NCBI GenBank assembly: GCA_000827325.1
Contig: KN832908.1
Location: forward strand, 1-64,000
Direction: 5' to 3'
Length of the DNA: 64,000 bases
Origin: Oidiodendron maius Zn
Lineage: Eukaryota > Ascomycota > Leotiomycetes > Myxotrichaceae
The translations under genes were made by a program, and so were the position numbers. Below, piece by piece: positions 47,119 to 60,645 of the stretch (positions are counted from its first letter, which is position 1; every line of letters starts with the position of its first letter). The notes beneath the pieces were generated by a model. The model was not told the DNA's origin and did not search any database. It saw only the letters and a list, made by a program, of their open reading frames with translations.

Positions 47119-48870
47119 AGGGCTGTGCCTGGGATATACTGGGTAGCGGATTGTGGGTGGCGAGTCGTGTCGAGAAGCATATGGGTCGCCTCATCCGTGG
47201 CTACGGAAACAAAAGTGGAATTGGAAGCAAAGTAATTCAGCGCACAGCGGCAGCGAGTCATCGCGATGAATATCACGACGCTAGCATACCCGAACCACAT
47301 CGCCAACCCATCCACCTTACACCATCCTTCCTCCAGCGACACTATCCTCCCCAAAGGATGCTGCTCCCCTGATCGAAAGCGCTGCAAACGGCTCGTCTCT
47401 CTAGCACTCGATCCTGGTCATAAATGGCAAGGAGATACTCAAATGTGCGAGCCACGAGTTCCTAGATCTTGCGACGGCGATGCGGCTAGAAACCATCAAG
47501 GCGAGACATCTCATCAGCCTACTGGTAATGGCGGGAAGGCTGGGATATAAGGATACAAATTCCGGTGAATACAATGCAGTTGATTATCTAGTCCAGGAAG
47601 CAAACAAAGATACATTCGGCGCAAATTCTGCCTCGGCACTACCCAGTACAAGATCAGGTCACGGCCGCAGTGAGACCACTGCTACACCACGTCCCTCTCC
47701 AGTCGAAGCATCTCTAGGGCCGAAACGCCGAAAGGCAGACGAATGCGGGTCTCTCGGCCCTCCCCATGCCAGTGCTCATCCGACGCGACTTGGCGCAGGC
47801 CCTCTCGACAAACAAAAGAGCAACAATATGAGGCGTAATAGGGTTCGTGTGGGAATGCGAGAGCAAGGCCACACCTCCGCCATGGCTAGTGGAAAACCTG
47901 GCTCTGGACCTGGCACAACAGTTAAAAGTGTCCCTCAGCCGCGGGCTGCCGTGCTACAGCTTAGCAATGTTCTGAAGAGACCGTACATCCGGCATGGCGT
48001 TTGCCCCATTCGATCATCAGATAGTAAGCAGTCACAGGGAATTTATAGACAGCGTATCGAGTTCGTTGTCATCACAGACACGCAACTGGAGTCAAGCTAG
48101 GACGACAAGAATTAGGCCAAGGAGGATTCTTGTCGGATTATAGCATACAAAGCGAGGCTATTGTTGGCAGGAAGGATACTGAGAAGAGGAAAAAGGAGCA
48201 ACGCAGAGCAGATTAGGGGTAGCAACCATCTCATAGCAACATAAATATCCAAAGGTATGAGCTATATCAAAGCCAAGTAATTTGAAACGGAAGTTCCTTA
48301 TCCTGAATACCACTCTCCGGCACAATGAGGCGGAGGGTATCTGCCGGGGGAGACGGCAGGTCAGAGCTCCCTCTATTCATACGCGTCACATAAGGTCCAA
48401 TATGGCCGGCAATGTCCTTCTCGGGCCAGGTTTGATGGAGGAGCTGCCGAGACTGCATATATTCCGATATTTAAAACAATACCGTCCTTTTGAGAACATA
48501 ATTTGGCTCCGCTAGCCTTCAGGAAGGATTGGTCACTGCACTAAATAGCAGAACAAGTCATTAAGCAGGACGGACGAGCTGATCAAAGGGTATGATATGT
48601 CTCGTTACCAGGACTAAAATTCTCCAATACTGGCAGAAAGTCTTTTCGCCTTTAACCTCATTAACCCCTTCCTATACAAGACAAACGTTCGTTTGCTCCC
48701 CAGATTTAGCAACCTTCATCTAATGAAGCTTCCCCTTCACTGCTGAACGGTCAAGCCAGAGACCTTAAACAGGCCCTTGGATCGCTCCTAGAGACTTCTT
48801 ATCTGTATATCGCAAGCGCCTGGGGAATATACCAAGAAAGTCTCCCGGAGATACAGAAACTAAAGGAGAG
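47119..48870 (+). other. Region divergent from the Zn2Cys6 gene; one hypothetical frame
   Basis: The best frame is 47480-48100 (206 codons from ATG). It extends upstream without a stop to about 47410, suggesting a missed first exon. It starts MRLETIKARHLISLLVMAGR, then LGYKDTNSGEYNAVDYLVQE, a helical start, and becomes low-complexity Ser/Pro/Arg-rich (GPKRRKADECG). I do not recognise the family. The rest of the interval, 48101-48870, shows nothing. Confidence 0.35.
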
Positions 48871-51225
48871 ACAGTAACTAATTTTGCTGATAGAGTCTTA
48901 CTACTGAAGGTCTTCTTCCTAGAGATACCTTTATATAGAATTATACTAATATAGATTGATTTATTACTATCGATATTGCCCTTAATGCTATAGTAGAGTA
49001 TAGACTTATTTGACTTACTGGAAACAGCCTTGATACTTTAAGCAGCCAGGTAGTTATATTTCTCTATAGTATCTGCCTATTTACTTAGATTGTCTCTCTA
49101 GATTATAGCTTATAGGATATAGAGTCTATAAAGGATATCCTGATCTATAAGATTATAGCAACTAGAGAAATCTGTATCTGCCTAAACTATAGCTCTTAAG
49201 CAAAGTTCATAGATATATAGATAGTATAGTTGGTTCTATAAAAAGGCTATAGATAGCAGGAAATAGATCTTGAATTCCTTAGTCCTATAGAGGAGAAGTA
49301 AGGTTACTCTAGCTTCCTGTAGGTCAGATAGGAGCTTGAGGTATAACCTTGCTTTTAGGATACTATCTCTACTACTACTATATTCTAATACTATAACAAG
49401 TTTTTTAGCTATATCCTTCTTTTAGACTATAACCCTAGTTTTCCTACTTAAGGATTCTAGAAGTAATCCTATCTTTTTTATACCCTACTAGATTATAGAC
49501 TAGTAGTAAGTCTCTTTTATAGATACCCTCCCTTGCTTCTTTATATTAGATATATTTCCTTTATTAATCTCCTTAATAAGATTCTTGAATTTATCCTCCT
49601 TCTTAAACTCCTCTATTAGCTTCTCTAGCTTAGATAGAATGTCTTTTAGATCTTAGTTAGTGATTTCTCTTATACTTAAGTATATAATAGCTATCTCTGT
49701 TTCTTTAGGTAATTGCTTCTTTTCCTCTTAATACTACCTCCTTTCTCTTTGTTTATATAGTAGAAAACAGATTTATTTGCTTTTAGCTTTCTCTAATTTG
49801 ATTTAATTTATTTTGCTTATATTCCTATAGGCTTTCTTTCTTAATCTCTATTATAAAAGCTAAACTTATAAAGCTACTCTTAATATAATTCTTTCTAATA
49901 CTAATAATAATTCTTATAAAAATAATAGAATTGATATTAATAAGTATAGTATATATTCCTGGAATTAAGGAGTTAGCTATATAGTTAGTATCCTAGATCT
50001 TAAATACTTCTAGAACACTTTCTAGTAAGTTACTAGACCTATTAAGAACTAACTATAGTATATTTATATACTTGTTTAATAAGAGAGAAGCAGTAATTAC
50101 TTCTATATAATCTATAGTACTAGACTCTACTAGAGGAGTATCCTTATAGAGAATAACTTTATTATTCGATTAGTTTATTATAGATATATTAGTTGTCTTT
50201 ATAGGAGACTTATCTGTTAGGCTATTACTAAAGAGTTTATTATAGAGATAAGAACTAGTAAACAGGCTTATAGAAGTAGTATTATTAGTAGGCTCTTAGA
50301 TAAGATCTATTAGAGTATTTATAGAAGCTTTATTATTAGAAGGCTTCTAGCTAGTATTTCTAATAGGATCTAGTACTATAGTATTAATAAAGTAATCTAT
50401 AAGTATTATTATAGTCTAGTATATTAAAGATATACTATATACCTCTTAAATAGTATACTTGAACTGTTTATATAGCCTTTCTAATCTATTTTGTCTGCTT
50501 TATAAGCCCTTATATAACTGTTTTATACTAGAGTCTATATAATTTGATTTATATAAAGTATTAGAGGTATCTTTAGAAAGGCTAGATAGAGATATAATTT
50601 AAAAAGAGTTATTATCCTTATCCCTTTAGAAAATAATAAGATAGAGCTTTAGATATACTTCTCCTCTAATCTCTATCTAATATATTTATATAATAAAGCC
50701 TTTAGCTTAATAATCAGAAAATAGGAGGCTTTTATAACTTACCTATATAACTGATATAAAGAGTCAAGTTATAAAGCTTATTATTATTAATATCAGCTAT
50801 CTTTAGAGTAGCAAGTATAGTATAGATTACTTACTAAAGCAAATCTATACTTTATTTAGATACTGTTACTAAAGACCTATACTATTATAGCTAGAGTAGA
50901 TACTATATAGAGTAATAGATAGTTTGGAAATATAGGAATCTATTTTACTCTAAGGATTTATAGCTACTTCAATAAGTTAAAGGTAAGTCTAAGAATATCT
51001 AATAGTAGCTATTAAGAAAGTAAGGGTATTGATATTTATATCTTAGATAGCTAGATATCGAAACTATTACTTCTTAAGAGTATAATTATATACCTATAGA
51101 TACTACTACCTTATAAAATACAGGAGAAGCTATCTTTCCAGATAGCTATATTATTATTAGTAGTAGTATAAAGTAATAGTATATATAGATTAATAATTGC
51201 TCCTTAACTTGAACAGATAGAGAGT
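48871..51225 (-). repeat. RIP-degraded unclassified repeat, minus-strand coding trace
   Basis: Strong A/T shift starting near 48870. On the minus strand around 49560-49680 a coiled-coil-like reading (LEKLIEEFKKEDKFKNLIKE) survives. The rest is too damaged to classify. It ends at an LTR-like segment of opposite sense. Confidence 0.4.
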
Positions 51226-51452
51226 AATAGAAGGTAACTATTATAATACTAAACCTTTTAATATATATATACTAGAACTATATAACTTTACTCTACTAGA
51301 TTACCTGACTAGGTTTCCTTTATATAAAGGCTCTCTTCTTTTTATTCTCTTTACTCTTTAGTTTATTCTCTTAGTTAAGTCAATTGATAGTTGAATATAC
51401 CTTTAAGCCCTTATCTCTAGATCGAGATCCCTGTTCCTCTTGAGTTATTACA
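51226..51452 (+). repeat. Lone gypsy-type LTR
   Basis: The reverse complement aligns along its length with the LTRs at 27729-27957 and 39139-39367, sharing the central block TTGATAGTTGAATATACC (in its own sense) and the terminal TTATTACA. It belongs to a related but not identical subfamily. No partner LTR or adjacent pol in the same sense is visible, so it is likely a solo LTR. The left boundary is approximate. Confidence 0.65.
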
Positions 51453-52900
51453 GTAACTTAGTTCAATAGAGATACTACCTGTAAGCTAGAGCAGAATAAA
51501 GGCAGTATAACAAATCTCCGAAATTTATATAAAGGTACCTCTATACCTCTATTATCAGGTAAACGGTTAAAATCAATTTAAGTAAATCACAATGTTTAAG
51601 TGGTATCTAAAGCTGTTCTTGAGTCTTGTAGCGCTATGCTAGGCTTATTCTCTTAAGCAAAGCAAGGGACTGCATTATACAACAGAGTAAAATCACCTAG
51701 AGTAAACCAATCTCATTTATAGAGACCCAATTTCATGTTGTACCTCGTCTAATTCTTGACCACGTGAGCTCCTTCCAAAAACTTGCCAGATTTCAATCTT
51801 GTGCGCCAACTATGTCCTGCCAACTCTTGGCATACCATCTACTGCCGCTCTGATGGCACGAGAACGCGTACTGGTGGTATAAATGAGCCTTTCATAAACA
51901 TACACGACAATAAACTATTTCTGTATAATACTGTATAACGGCCATGCCTCCTACAGCTTTGATCTCCGTACCTCTGTAGGGCGAATGCATGATTTAACAT
52001 GCATTCCAAATGCGTACTAGTTGCTTAGTAATGATTATTTGATGCCTAAGGCCTGTAGCAGAACATCGAAATGTGTTGCGGTATCCCGGAAGCTAGTCCA
52101 GTTTCGGTGCTGAGTAACCAACTCAAATGATGATACTTGTGCTCTGAATACTAATGTTATAGACTGTGTGAAGGAGTACATGTTAAGGATGCTGAAACCA
52201 CTTGATTTGAGTTATTTGAGACTGTATTTGGAATTCTAGTCCTGTCACGAAGTATAAAGGTGGTGGTTGAACCCACCCTTAGAAAATACAGAGCATTATT
52301 ACCTGAAAATACGAGCCCATCACGTGCAGCTAACTAAGCCCCACTCGACGTAATAAAATGCCATCTCGAAAGCATCACGAATCCTCCTGTCGTATAGGAG
52401 CATAGAAGACTTTCATATTTTAACTTCTAATTAGCATGCGAGGCTAATCAATGTATTGCAGTCATAGTCAGCTGGACAATCCCTTAATTGATCAGACGAT
52501 CGTAGCGATATTATTCATCAAAGGCGGATTGTTGACAACTCTCACCTGCAGCTGCAAGATCCCTTCACCTGGGAAGCCCTTGCCGCTCTCTCCATCGTCT
52601 CATCGTCCCGTCACCAGAGGCCGTGCAGGTTTTCGCACACTTCCCTGGCTGGACAAGGGGCAAGATTCTATTATTCAATACCTGGACTATTACCCTATGC
52701 TCGCTACTTTTTGTGGCCGCTTAGGAAACGGTCTTCTATACCAACGCTTTACTTAGCCCTGCTGCAGTCTCTCCCTATCATCCGGCTCATGCAAGCACTA
52801 GAAGTAGCTGTAGCCCAAATATGAAGAGTATACAGGAAGGGAGGTATCGGAGGGAGCATGTCTTGAGCAAATCATAGCAGCTCAAATTACCGCCTTAATC
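51453..52900. other. Small island of normal composition, no firm gene
   Basis: An open frame at 52451-52756 (101 codons) has no recognised features. CACGTG sites lie at 51761-51766 and 52321-52326, and copy B of a hairpin at 51983-52006. Confidence 0.4.
51983..52006. repeat. Hairpin repeat, copy B
   Basis: GAATGCATG, loop ATTTAA, CATGCATTC: a perfect 9-base stem. With the seven bases to its right it shares GCATTTGGAATGCATG, in reverse sense, with copy A at 25761. Confidence 0.6.
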
Positions 52901-55900
52901 ACAGGCAATCTTTCTAAACTATACTACAGTTCTATAGTTATACAGCAATTAATAAGGTAGCGCTTTAAGACTCGAAATACAGTTCTATAAAAGCTTTATA
53001 CTATCTATCCTAATAAGTACCACCTAAGATTATCCTGGATATAGCCTATCTTCTAGACTAATAATCCAGTTCTACTATACTTACTCCCTTATATAGATAG
53101 CCTTATATAGCCAGTTATAACTTATCTTAAACTTGGCTACTAGCCGATACTTTAATGCTTATTAGTATTGATATTATAAAGGACAAGATTTCCTACTAGT
53201 AACAAGTATCTTACTGCTTCTTTACCTGGTATCTATTCTTCCTAATTCTAGCTCTCTATCCTTAATAGGATTTCTAGACTAATAATTACTACTTACTAGT
53301 ATCTTTATATCCTAATCAATATCTGCTAGTTTATATTAAGTAAGATATACTTCTAGTATCTCCTTAGCAAGGATCTAGTAGAGAGATATCTTGTTTAAAT
53401 AGAGTATAGCTTGTTTCCTAAATAAGACTTTAGGAGAGTTACTAGACTACTTATAGATTAATATTAAGAGAATCTACTATTAAGTTAGTAGAAGCTTTAG
53501 AATCTAGTATATAGAATAGTTTATATATTTACTATCTAGTCTATTCTCTACTAGAGTACTATTTAGTAGTGATTAGTCTATAGCTCTAACCTCTGTTTAT
53601 ATTAGTCTTATTATAGATTAAGTATTTAATATAGGCTTACCTTTATTCTTAATCTATTAAACTAGATAGATCTAATAAGTATAAACCTCTTATATATTAT
53701 AGCTATAGATAAGGTATTTTAGATATAGTAGCTATATAGTAATACTAAATCTAGTTACTATTATAAGAACTATTTTATACCCCTTTATTAGAATACTTCT
53801 CTTATAAAGTCTACTAAATATAATAAAAGGATATATTATATAGCTTTTCTTTATATAATTTAAGAGTTCTTAAGTTAGCTCTTTATAAGACTTAATAAAG
53901 AGATTAAGGCTATTCTACTTCTATATTGCTTAAGAAATCACTATAAATAAATAGCTCTAGATAAAAGACTAGAAGCTAATAGATAGAATCTATAAGTTAA
54001 TATACTAGCCTATACTAATTTTTAGCTATTATTAGAGATTTATATAAATCTAGACTATACTATCTACTTATATAATATAGGCTTATAAGTAGTAATACTA
54101 GAGAAAGCTATTTATATATATAAAGAGACTACTCTAAAGAAGAAAGATTATACTAAATAGTCTAGCTAAGATATATAAATAGAGGTATAATATAAGCTTA
54201 TTAGAGAGTAGATATTACTATATAGAGTATATAAAAAGTCTAGCTAGAGCTTAATAGATATAGAGAAAGAGCTTATATAAAGGTTTCTAAAATATAGGAA
54301 ATAAAAGGAGAAAAAGGAAATATAAGGAGAATACTCTCTATATTATATTAGTATTAATCTAGATTAAAAGGTAGTCTACTTATAATAAATAGAAATAGAT
54401 TTTAATACTAGTTTAGAGGAAATAAAGTTCTAGCTATTATAATAGTAGATATATAAAAGAGAGCTAATAAAAACAATATCTAGTTAATAGATCAATAAAT
54501 ATAATAGACTAAATTAAGTAATAACCCAAGTATATTAATAAGGAAGTTTAGATAAGCCTCTATAAAGAGAGATACTATATTTATTAGTAAGAGAGTTTTA
54601 GCTCTTAGACTAGCTTTTAATACTAATAAGGTCTAGAATCTAATATAGAAGATATTTACTACTATATAGACTAGATATATAGTAACTATAGTTTAAGTCT
54701 ATAGCCTAACTATCTAATAGTACTCTAGAGTATATAGAAAGATAATATACTTTAAAATCTAGATAGAGATACTTTTAAAGAGCTTAGGAATATAAGGAAT
54801 CAATTAGATAAAGAAGAGTAGAGAGAAGATACTATCTATAGTAAGAGTATATTTTATAGTAATATCTATAGTATATAGAACTGAAATAAAGGCTAAGAAG
54901 TATATATAAGTAACTAGATCTATAATAGAGTCTTATAGTAGAAAGTTTATATATAAATAGAGAGCTAAAGAAGTACTTAAAGGAATATTTAGAGGAATAC
55001 TCTATATATTAGAGAAACACTAGAAGGCCTAATACTAGACTAAGATAATACTCTATATTATATAAAGGGGTTCTATAAGAAAAGAGATAATAGTTATTAA
55101 AAGTAAAAAGAATAGATAGCTACTAGATTACTTAATAACTATTATAGATAAAGAGGTAGTATTATAATAATTAGTTATCTAGCTAGCTTATATAACTAGT
55201 AGTTAAATATAATATAAGTACTATAAAAGAAAAGATAGTTTAACTCTATTATTATTCTTACTAGAAATTGAAACTATAATATATAATAGAACTAATAAGA
55301 ACTAGAAGGTAAATAATACTCTAGATACTCTTTATTTACTAAACTATATTTAATATACTTTAATATAGTAATCTAGAGATAAATTATAATAGAGATAGCT
55401 TACTTACTCTTTTTTAGAATATATTATCTCTACTAGTAGACTAGATATAAGATTTAAAGATATACTATAATATAAGACTATACTATCTTACTTAGATTAC
55501 TACTATATTTTCAAATATAAAGAGCTATTAACTTAGTCTAGAGTAGTAATCTAATAGTCTATACTTACTATAGAGAGAATAAAGGATAAGACTAGCTCTA
55601 GTTTAAATTAATATATAGTAGAGTTAATATATTCTAGATTATATATAACTGCTTTTACCTCTATACTAGATAAATAATCTTAAGATAAATAGAAAGATAC
55701 TCTAAATAATCTAGGATATTAGATCCTACTATATATATATATAGTATAATATTTATATCTAGGATATATAATCAAATTTATATAGGATAATATTATTATT
55801 AAGGAAGTCCTAAATAATAAGGAGATAATCAATAAATAAGCAAAGGAATATATAAGACTAGATTTAGCTTTATATATACTATATAGTAGTTATTACTATT

Positions 55901-56157
55901 AGAACAAGTGTTTTAATATACTAGAAAGAATAAAGAGTTTAGCTATAATTATAATTCCTATATACCTCTTTATTTAAAAGTTTTTATAGAATTAATATTA
56001 AGTATAAGTATTATTTATTCCTTATTCTTAAAATAAAAATAGATAAAGTATTACTAGGATATCTTTAGAGATCTAGTAATAGATAGTAATTAATAGTTAT
56101 ATTTTAAGTATATAGTCTTGCTTTCTAGATATACTTATAGTATTATATAACTCCTTT
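52901..56157 (+). repeat. RIP-degraded unclassified coding repeat
   Basis: Extreme A/T. Between about 53880 and 55000 one plus-strand frame keeps coding character, with Glu/Lys/Gln-rich helical stretches such as KELIQRFLKYRK. No catalytic motif or terminal repeat could be recognised, so class and ends are unknown. Confidence 0.4.
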
Positions 56158-59100
56158 TATTATTATTATTATTAATACTCTGTTTAGCTATCTAGCTATA
56201 GAACCTCTACTAGAAATATTATAAGGTAAACTATACCCCTTAGGGCTGGACAAAACCCTTATATATTGGTCCCTATATACACGAAGCGTCTTCACCTGGT
56301 CCTTGCTGCTACTTAGCTAGTCTTACTACTAACTATATAATACTACCTAGAGCCTCTATAGCCCCCTTTCTTCCTCCTCCTCCTCCTAGTCCTGGATTGC
56401 TGTATACCTGCAGGCTTGCTAGAACTCAGGGAGGCGGCTAGTAGCTAGCAGCCACTTTACTACTATCCCTATATAGGCTAGGTCTACCGTTGCTGCTATA
56501 AAGTTACAGGTAGTTTAAAGGGGGTATAGCAGGAGAGCCCTCTGGAGCTCCTCTCTCTCTTGTTGTAGTTCTAGGCAATAGAGGACTATATAGGCTGGTG
56601 TTTCCCCTATAATACTACAGCAATAGAGCAGTATATTCACTTCTAGGACCCTTTACTAGAACAGGAATACTTGGAGCTCTATCTTGCCTGTATAGATCTA
56701 TATAAAAAGGGAGCTTTTATGCTTCTTAAGGCTCTAGTGTTTCTGGAGTACCTTTTTCCCTTTAAATTCAGGGTCTATATCTGCTAGTTCTATACTAGGT
56801 CCTCCCTAGAACCTTGCCTATATCTTGACCTTATCTTCCTATTATAGTCTCTAGTCCCTCTCTACTACTTTATCTGTTATTAGCTCCCCTTTAGTATACT
56901 ACCTACTTATCTACTTTGTCTTCTGTTCTCCTCTCTTAGATAGAGGTTATAATCCTACTAGCCTGATTCTTATCCTCTACTATTAAAGGTAGATCACTAT
57001 TATAGTATAGATACTATATACCTTCTTGGCTATACCTGTATATTTAAGCCTTGACTTAAATTCTATAACTCTCTTATTAAGGTATATATAGATTAGTAGG
57101 GTAGCTGCTTTAACCTTAAGGTATTGAATCTGGGTTGTATAATATCCTCTAGTTACTATATAGAGGTAGTTAGACTATACTATACTAAAGTAGTTAGCAA
57201 TACCCCTAGGGTTTACCCCTGCCTTATTAGGTTTATACTATATAGATACTCTATATACTATTATTACCCTTATTACCTTAGTATAGATTTCTCTTATATA
57301 GGCTAGACTATATCTCTAGACTAATACTATAAGCTTTATAAGTATAAGCTTCTAGGTAGCTAGCTTTTTCTTGACTTCTTTCAGGTAATAACTCTACTAG
57401 AGCTTCCTATCCAGCTAGACTCTAAGGAATTGGGCTGACTCTACTAGATTGATTATATATCCTGCTAGACAAACCACCTTTAAGAACTCTATATACTTCT
57501 AGATAAAGTATATAAATTCACTCTTTTAAGGGGCAAACTCTATACCTCTTATTTTGGCTTAGTGTTTATAGACTTTAAATATATCCTTAAGTTGCTAGTA
57601 GTTCTCCTGGATATTATAGCTAGCTACTAGGAGGTTTGTATTATCTATAAATCCTATAATTATTAGGTTTCTATACTTCTCTAGAGCTTTATAAAGTAAA
57701 GCTATATAGAGCAGGAATAGGATTAGTAATAAAGGGGATCCCTATAGGACCCCTACTCTAATCTATATTAGCTCTAACACTTTACTATTAAATATAAGCC
57801 TTATAGAGTATACTTTAAGGTAGCTATTAGTCTACCTTACTACCTATATCAGGAAGCCCTGTTTATATAGGGTATCTAGGAGCCTAGTATAGTTAACTAT
57901 ATTAAAGGCTCCTTTAATATCAAGCTAGAGTAGCAAGGCTACTACTCTATAGCTCTAGACTATCTGTACTGCTTTAGTAACTAGGTATATAGCAAGTTCT
58001 ATAGACTGCCCTTTTCTGTTCTCTGTTTGACCCTTTAGTAGTAGTCGCTACAACCCTACTATATCTGTAATTCGACTCCCTATTACCCCTTTAATAAGTT
58101 TTCTAACTATACTTAATAGAGAGATTAGTCTCTAGCCTCTAACTGTTTATTACTATATTAGTGTCTTGTCTAGTTTCTTAAGGACTACTACTCCTATACT
58201 ATAGAACTGCTTCAGGAAGTATTTAAGGTTAAAGCTAGTTTAGGTTATAGCTACAAGAATCGTTAAAAGGGGTCTACTATATACCTTCAGGAACTCTACT
58301 AGAAAGTCGTTACTTGGTTCTAGTGCTTTCTAGGCTCCCTACTTAAGTCTTTCCTCTATTTCCTCTATAGTAACTGCCTTTTTAATAGGGAATTGCTACT
58401 AGATTAAAGCCTCTTTCTAGGTAGTATCTTTAATATTCTAGAGGTCTGCTTTATTACTAGGGAAGAACCTCCCTACTAAAGTTTTGCTCTTTTCTTTATA
58501 GATAAATACTGACTAAAGGGTATCCTTGCTTTAATATAGTAGTAGTATTATTAGTGGCTCTTAAGGGGTATAACTTTTTAGTTATATCTACTATTAGAGT
58601 TTCTAAAGGGTCTTTAGCTGCTTTAAGGCCCTAGTAAGGGCTAGTCTCTAATACCTTGTTTATACTTCTTGGATTACCTACCTTTGTTTCTAGATAGCTT
58701 CTTAAAGCTTTATCTATATATATTATAATACTACTATATAGTAGCTATATTGTACCGCTAATACCTCTACTACTGCCTTGTTTACTTCCTTATTCTACTA
58801 TAGTTCGCCTTAACTATAGCCAGTCTTATACTATAGAGTTAAAACGTTAGTGATTCTCTAGAGCTGCTATATAAGCTGATTAGTTATATAATCGAGGGCT
58901 TCTAGGGAGCTAATAGGGAGGGGTATTTTTAGGGTTTTTGCTTCTATTACTACTAGGTCTTTATCTATCTTTATCTACAACTACTCTAGTAGTATACTAG
59001 AGGGTTGCTAGTGCTATATACTTTTAACTTATATAAGTTAGGCTATATAGTCTAATCCAGTATAGTCTAGGCCCCCTTTATAGTATACCTGTAGTATCTC

Positions 59101-60125
59101 TATATACTATATAAGGTCTAATGTTCTGTCTCTATCCTCTTTATACTCTATATTTCTCTGTCTAGTAGGTTCTCTCTATAGTATAGCTAGTATAAGGTTC
59201 TAGTATTATATCATTAAGAGGAGCACTTCTATATATTATAAGGTTCTCCCTTCTCTATTTTATTATAGGTAGTAGAGGTTTATATCACTAACTACTAGGT
59301 AGCAACTCTCTAGCAGTCTCTTAGGGAGTGTCTAGAGAGGGCTCTACTAGTCTAGTCCCTTATATAGTGAGTATATTGACTATATTATTAGCGGTTTAGG
59401 CCTATCCTTGAAGGTAACCCTATACCAGTTTATCCCTATAGCCTGCAACTACCCTATAATCCTGTAACGTTTATAGATATATAGTGCTGCCTAGCCGTTA
59501 CCTCTATAGACTAGGTAGTATTTGCTGTTAGCTAGGCAGTAGAGTCGTCTGGTTCCTGAGCTTCTAGCTGGTTCCTATATAGCTATCATGTTATACTTGC
59601 TGTAATCCCCTAGTGTAATTAGTGCTGCCTTCTAGTTCTTTCCTGTATTCCAGTATACTACTGATAGTATTATTGGAAGGGGTTGGAGCTGCTTACTGTA
59701 GTATCTTGGGTACTTTATATTCTCTGGGTCCTTGCTATACTTATGCTACAGCCTTACTAGGCGAACATTGCGATATCTTGATATGTCTTTACTGCCTAGA
59801 CTGTTCCTGGGGGTCTTCCTCTTTTAGCTGCTGGCTGGCTAGGGGTATACTAGGAGCTCCCTGGCTATAGTGGTCTTTTGTATATAACTAGACAGAAGCT
59901 ATCTATATCTTCTTCCAGTTGTAGGGCTAGTGTATTGCCTGTGTTGCTGCTGCTGTTTCCCTAGGTAACCTCAAACTGGAGTGGCTAGTGTAGGTATGCC
60001 TAGTGGGCTCTACTGCTCTCCTGCTTAATAGCAGGGCAGTCCCGGTCCTATATAGTATAAGCTCCTCTATAGTTAATACACCTCTTCTTGCTGCTATCTT
60101 CCTTCTCTAGGTAGTTGGCTTTTCT
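56158..60125 (-). mobile_element. Tad1-like LINE, second copy, 5'-truncated
   Basis: The reverse complement of the 30240-34203 part of the first LINE, ending at the same ATT/TAA run (56158-56180). The 5' part is missing: similarity stops near 60120, in the ORF1 zinc-knuckle region. Short flanks TATAACTCC (about 56149) and TATAACTCT (about 60128) may be the target duplication. Reverse transcriptase blocks are recognisable around 57400-58500. RIP damage is present but milder than in the first copy, so more C/G remains; the ORFs are still interrupted many times. Confidence 0.8.
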
Positions 60126-60645
60126 ATAACTCTAATATAAGATTAATTATTATTTAACTATAATACTCTAAAACTAATTATTAATATATTAATCCTCTTC
60201 CTTAAAGGTCTCTAATACTATTTAATAGATATATATATTATATCTAGTCTTACTATAATTACTATAGTACTAAATATATAATTATATACCTTACCCTTAA
60301 CTACTACTACTATCTATTTCCTTACTCTACTAGCTATCTATATTAATACAATCTATTAACTCTTCTATCTCTTCTATAGAAAGTAATCCTCTTTTTTATA
60401 GTCTAGTTTTTTTTAGCTTATAATATTTGCTAAGCCTTTTATTTGCCTCTTTTAGCTTAGTAATCTATAACTATAATAGAGCTACCTTATATATAATTAC
60501 TATTAAACCCTTAGTAAATTAGTCTATAGTATTAATAGTCTATATTAGAGAGCTACCTTAATAGTAATTAATTCAGGTTTTAATAAAGGTAGACTATTAT
60601 AAGATATTAGTTATATTCTTTAGAGTTCTAGAGTTCTAGATTTAG
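60126..60645. other. AT-rich RIP-degraded interval
   Basis: No gene or recognised repeat. It lies between the LINE and R1 copy 2 and does not match the interval at 516-946. Confidence 0.5.

Noticed and set aside
52901-56157. Starship captain (DUF3435 tyrosine recombinase)
   Set aside because: The Gln/Glu-rich trace loosely recalled such proteins, but no recombinase Arg/His/Tyr blocks or Starship boundaries could be found.
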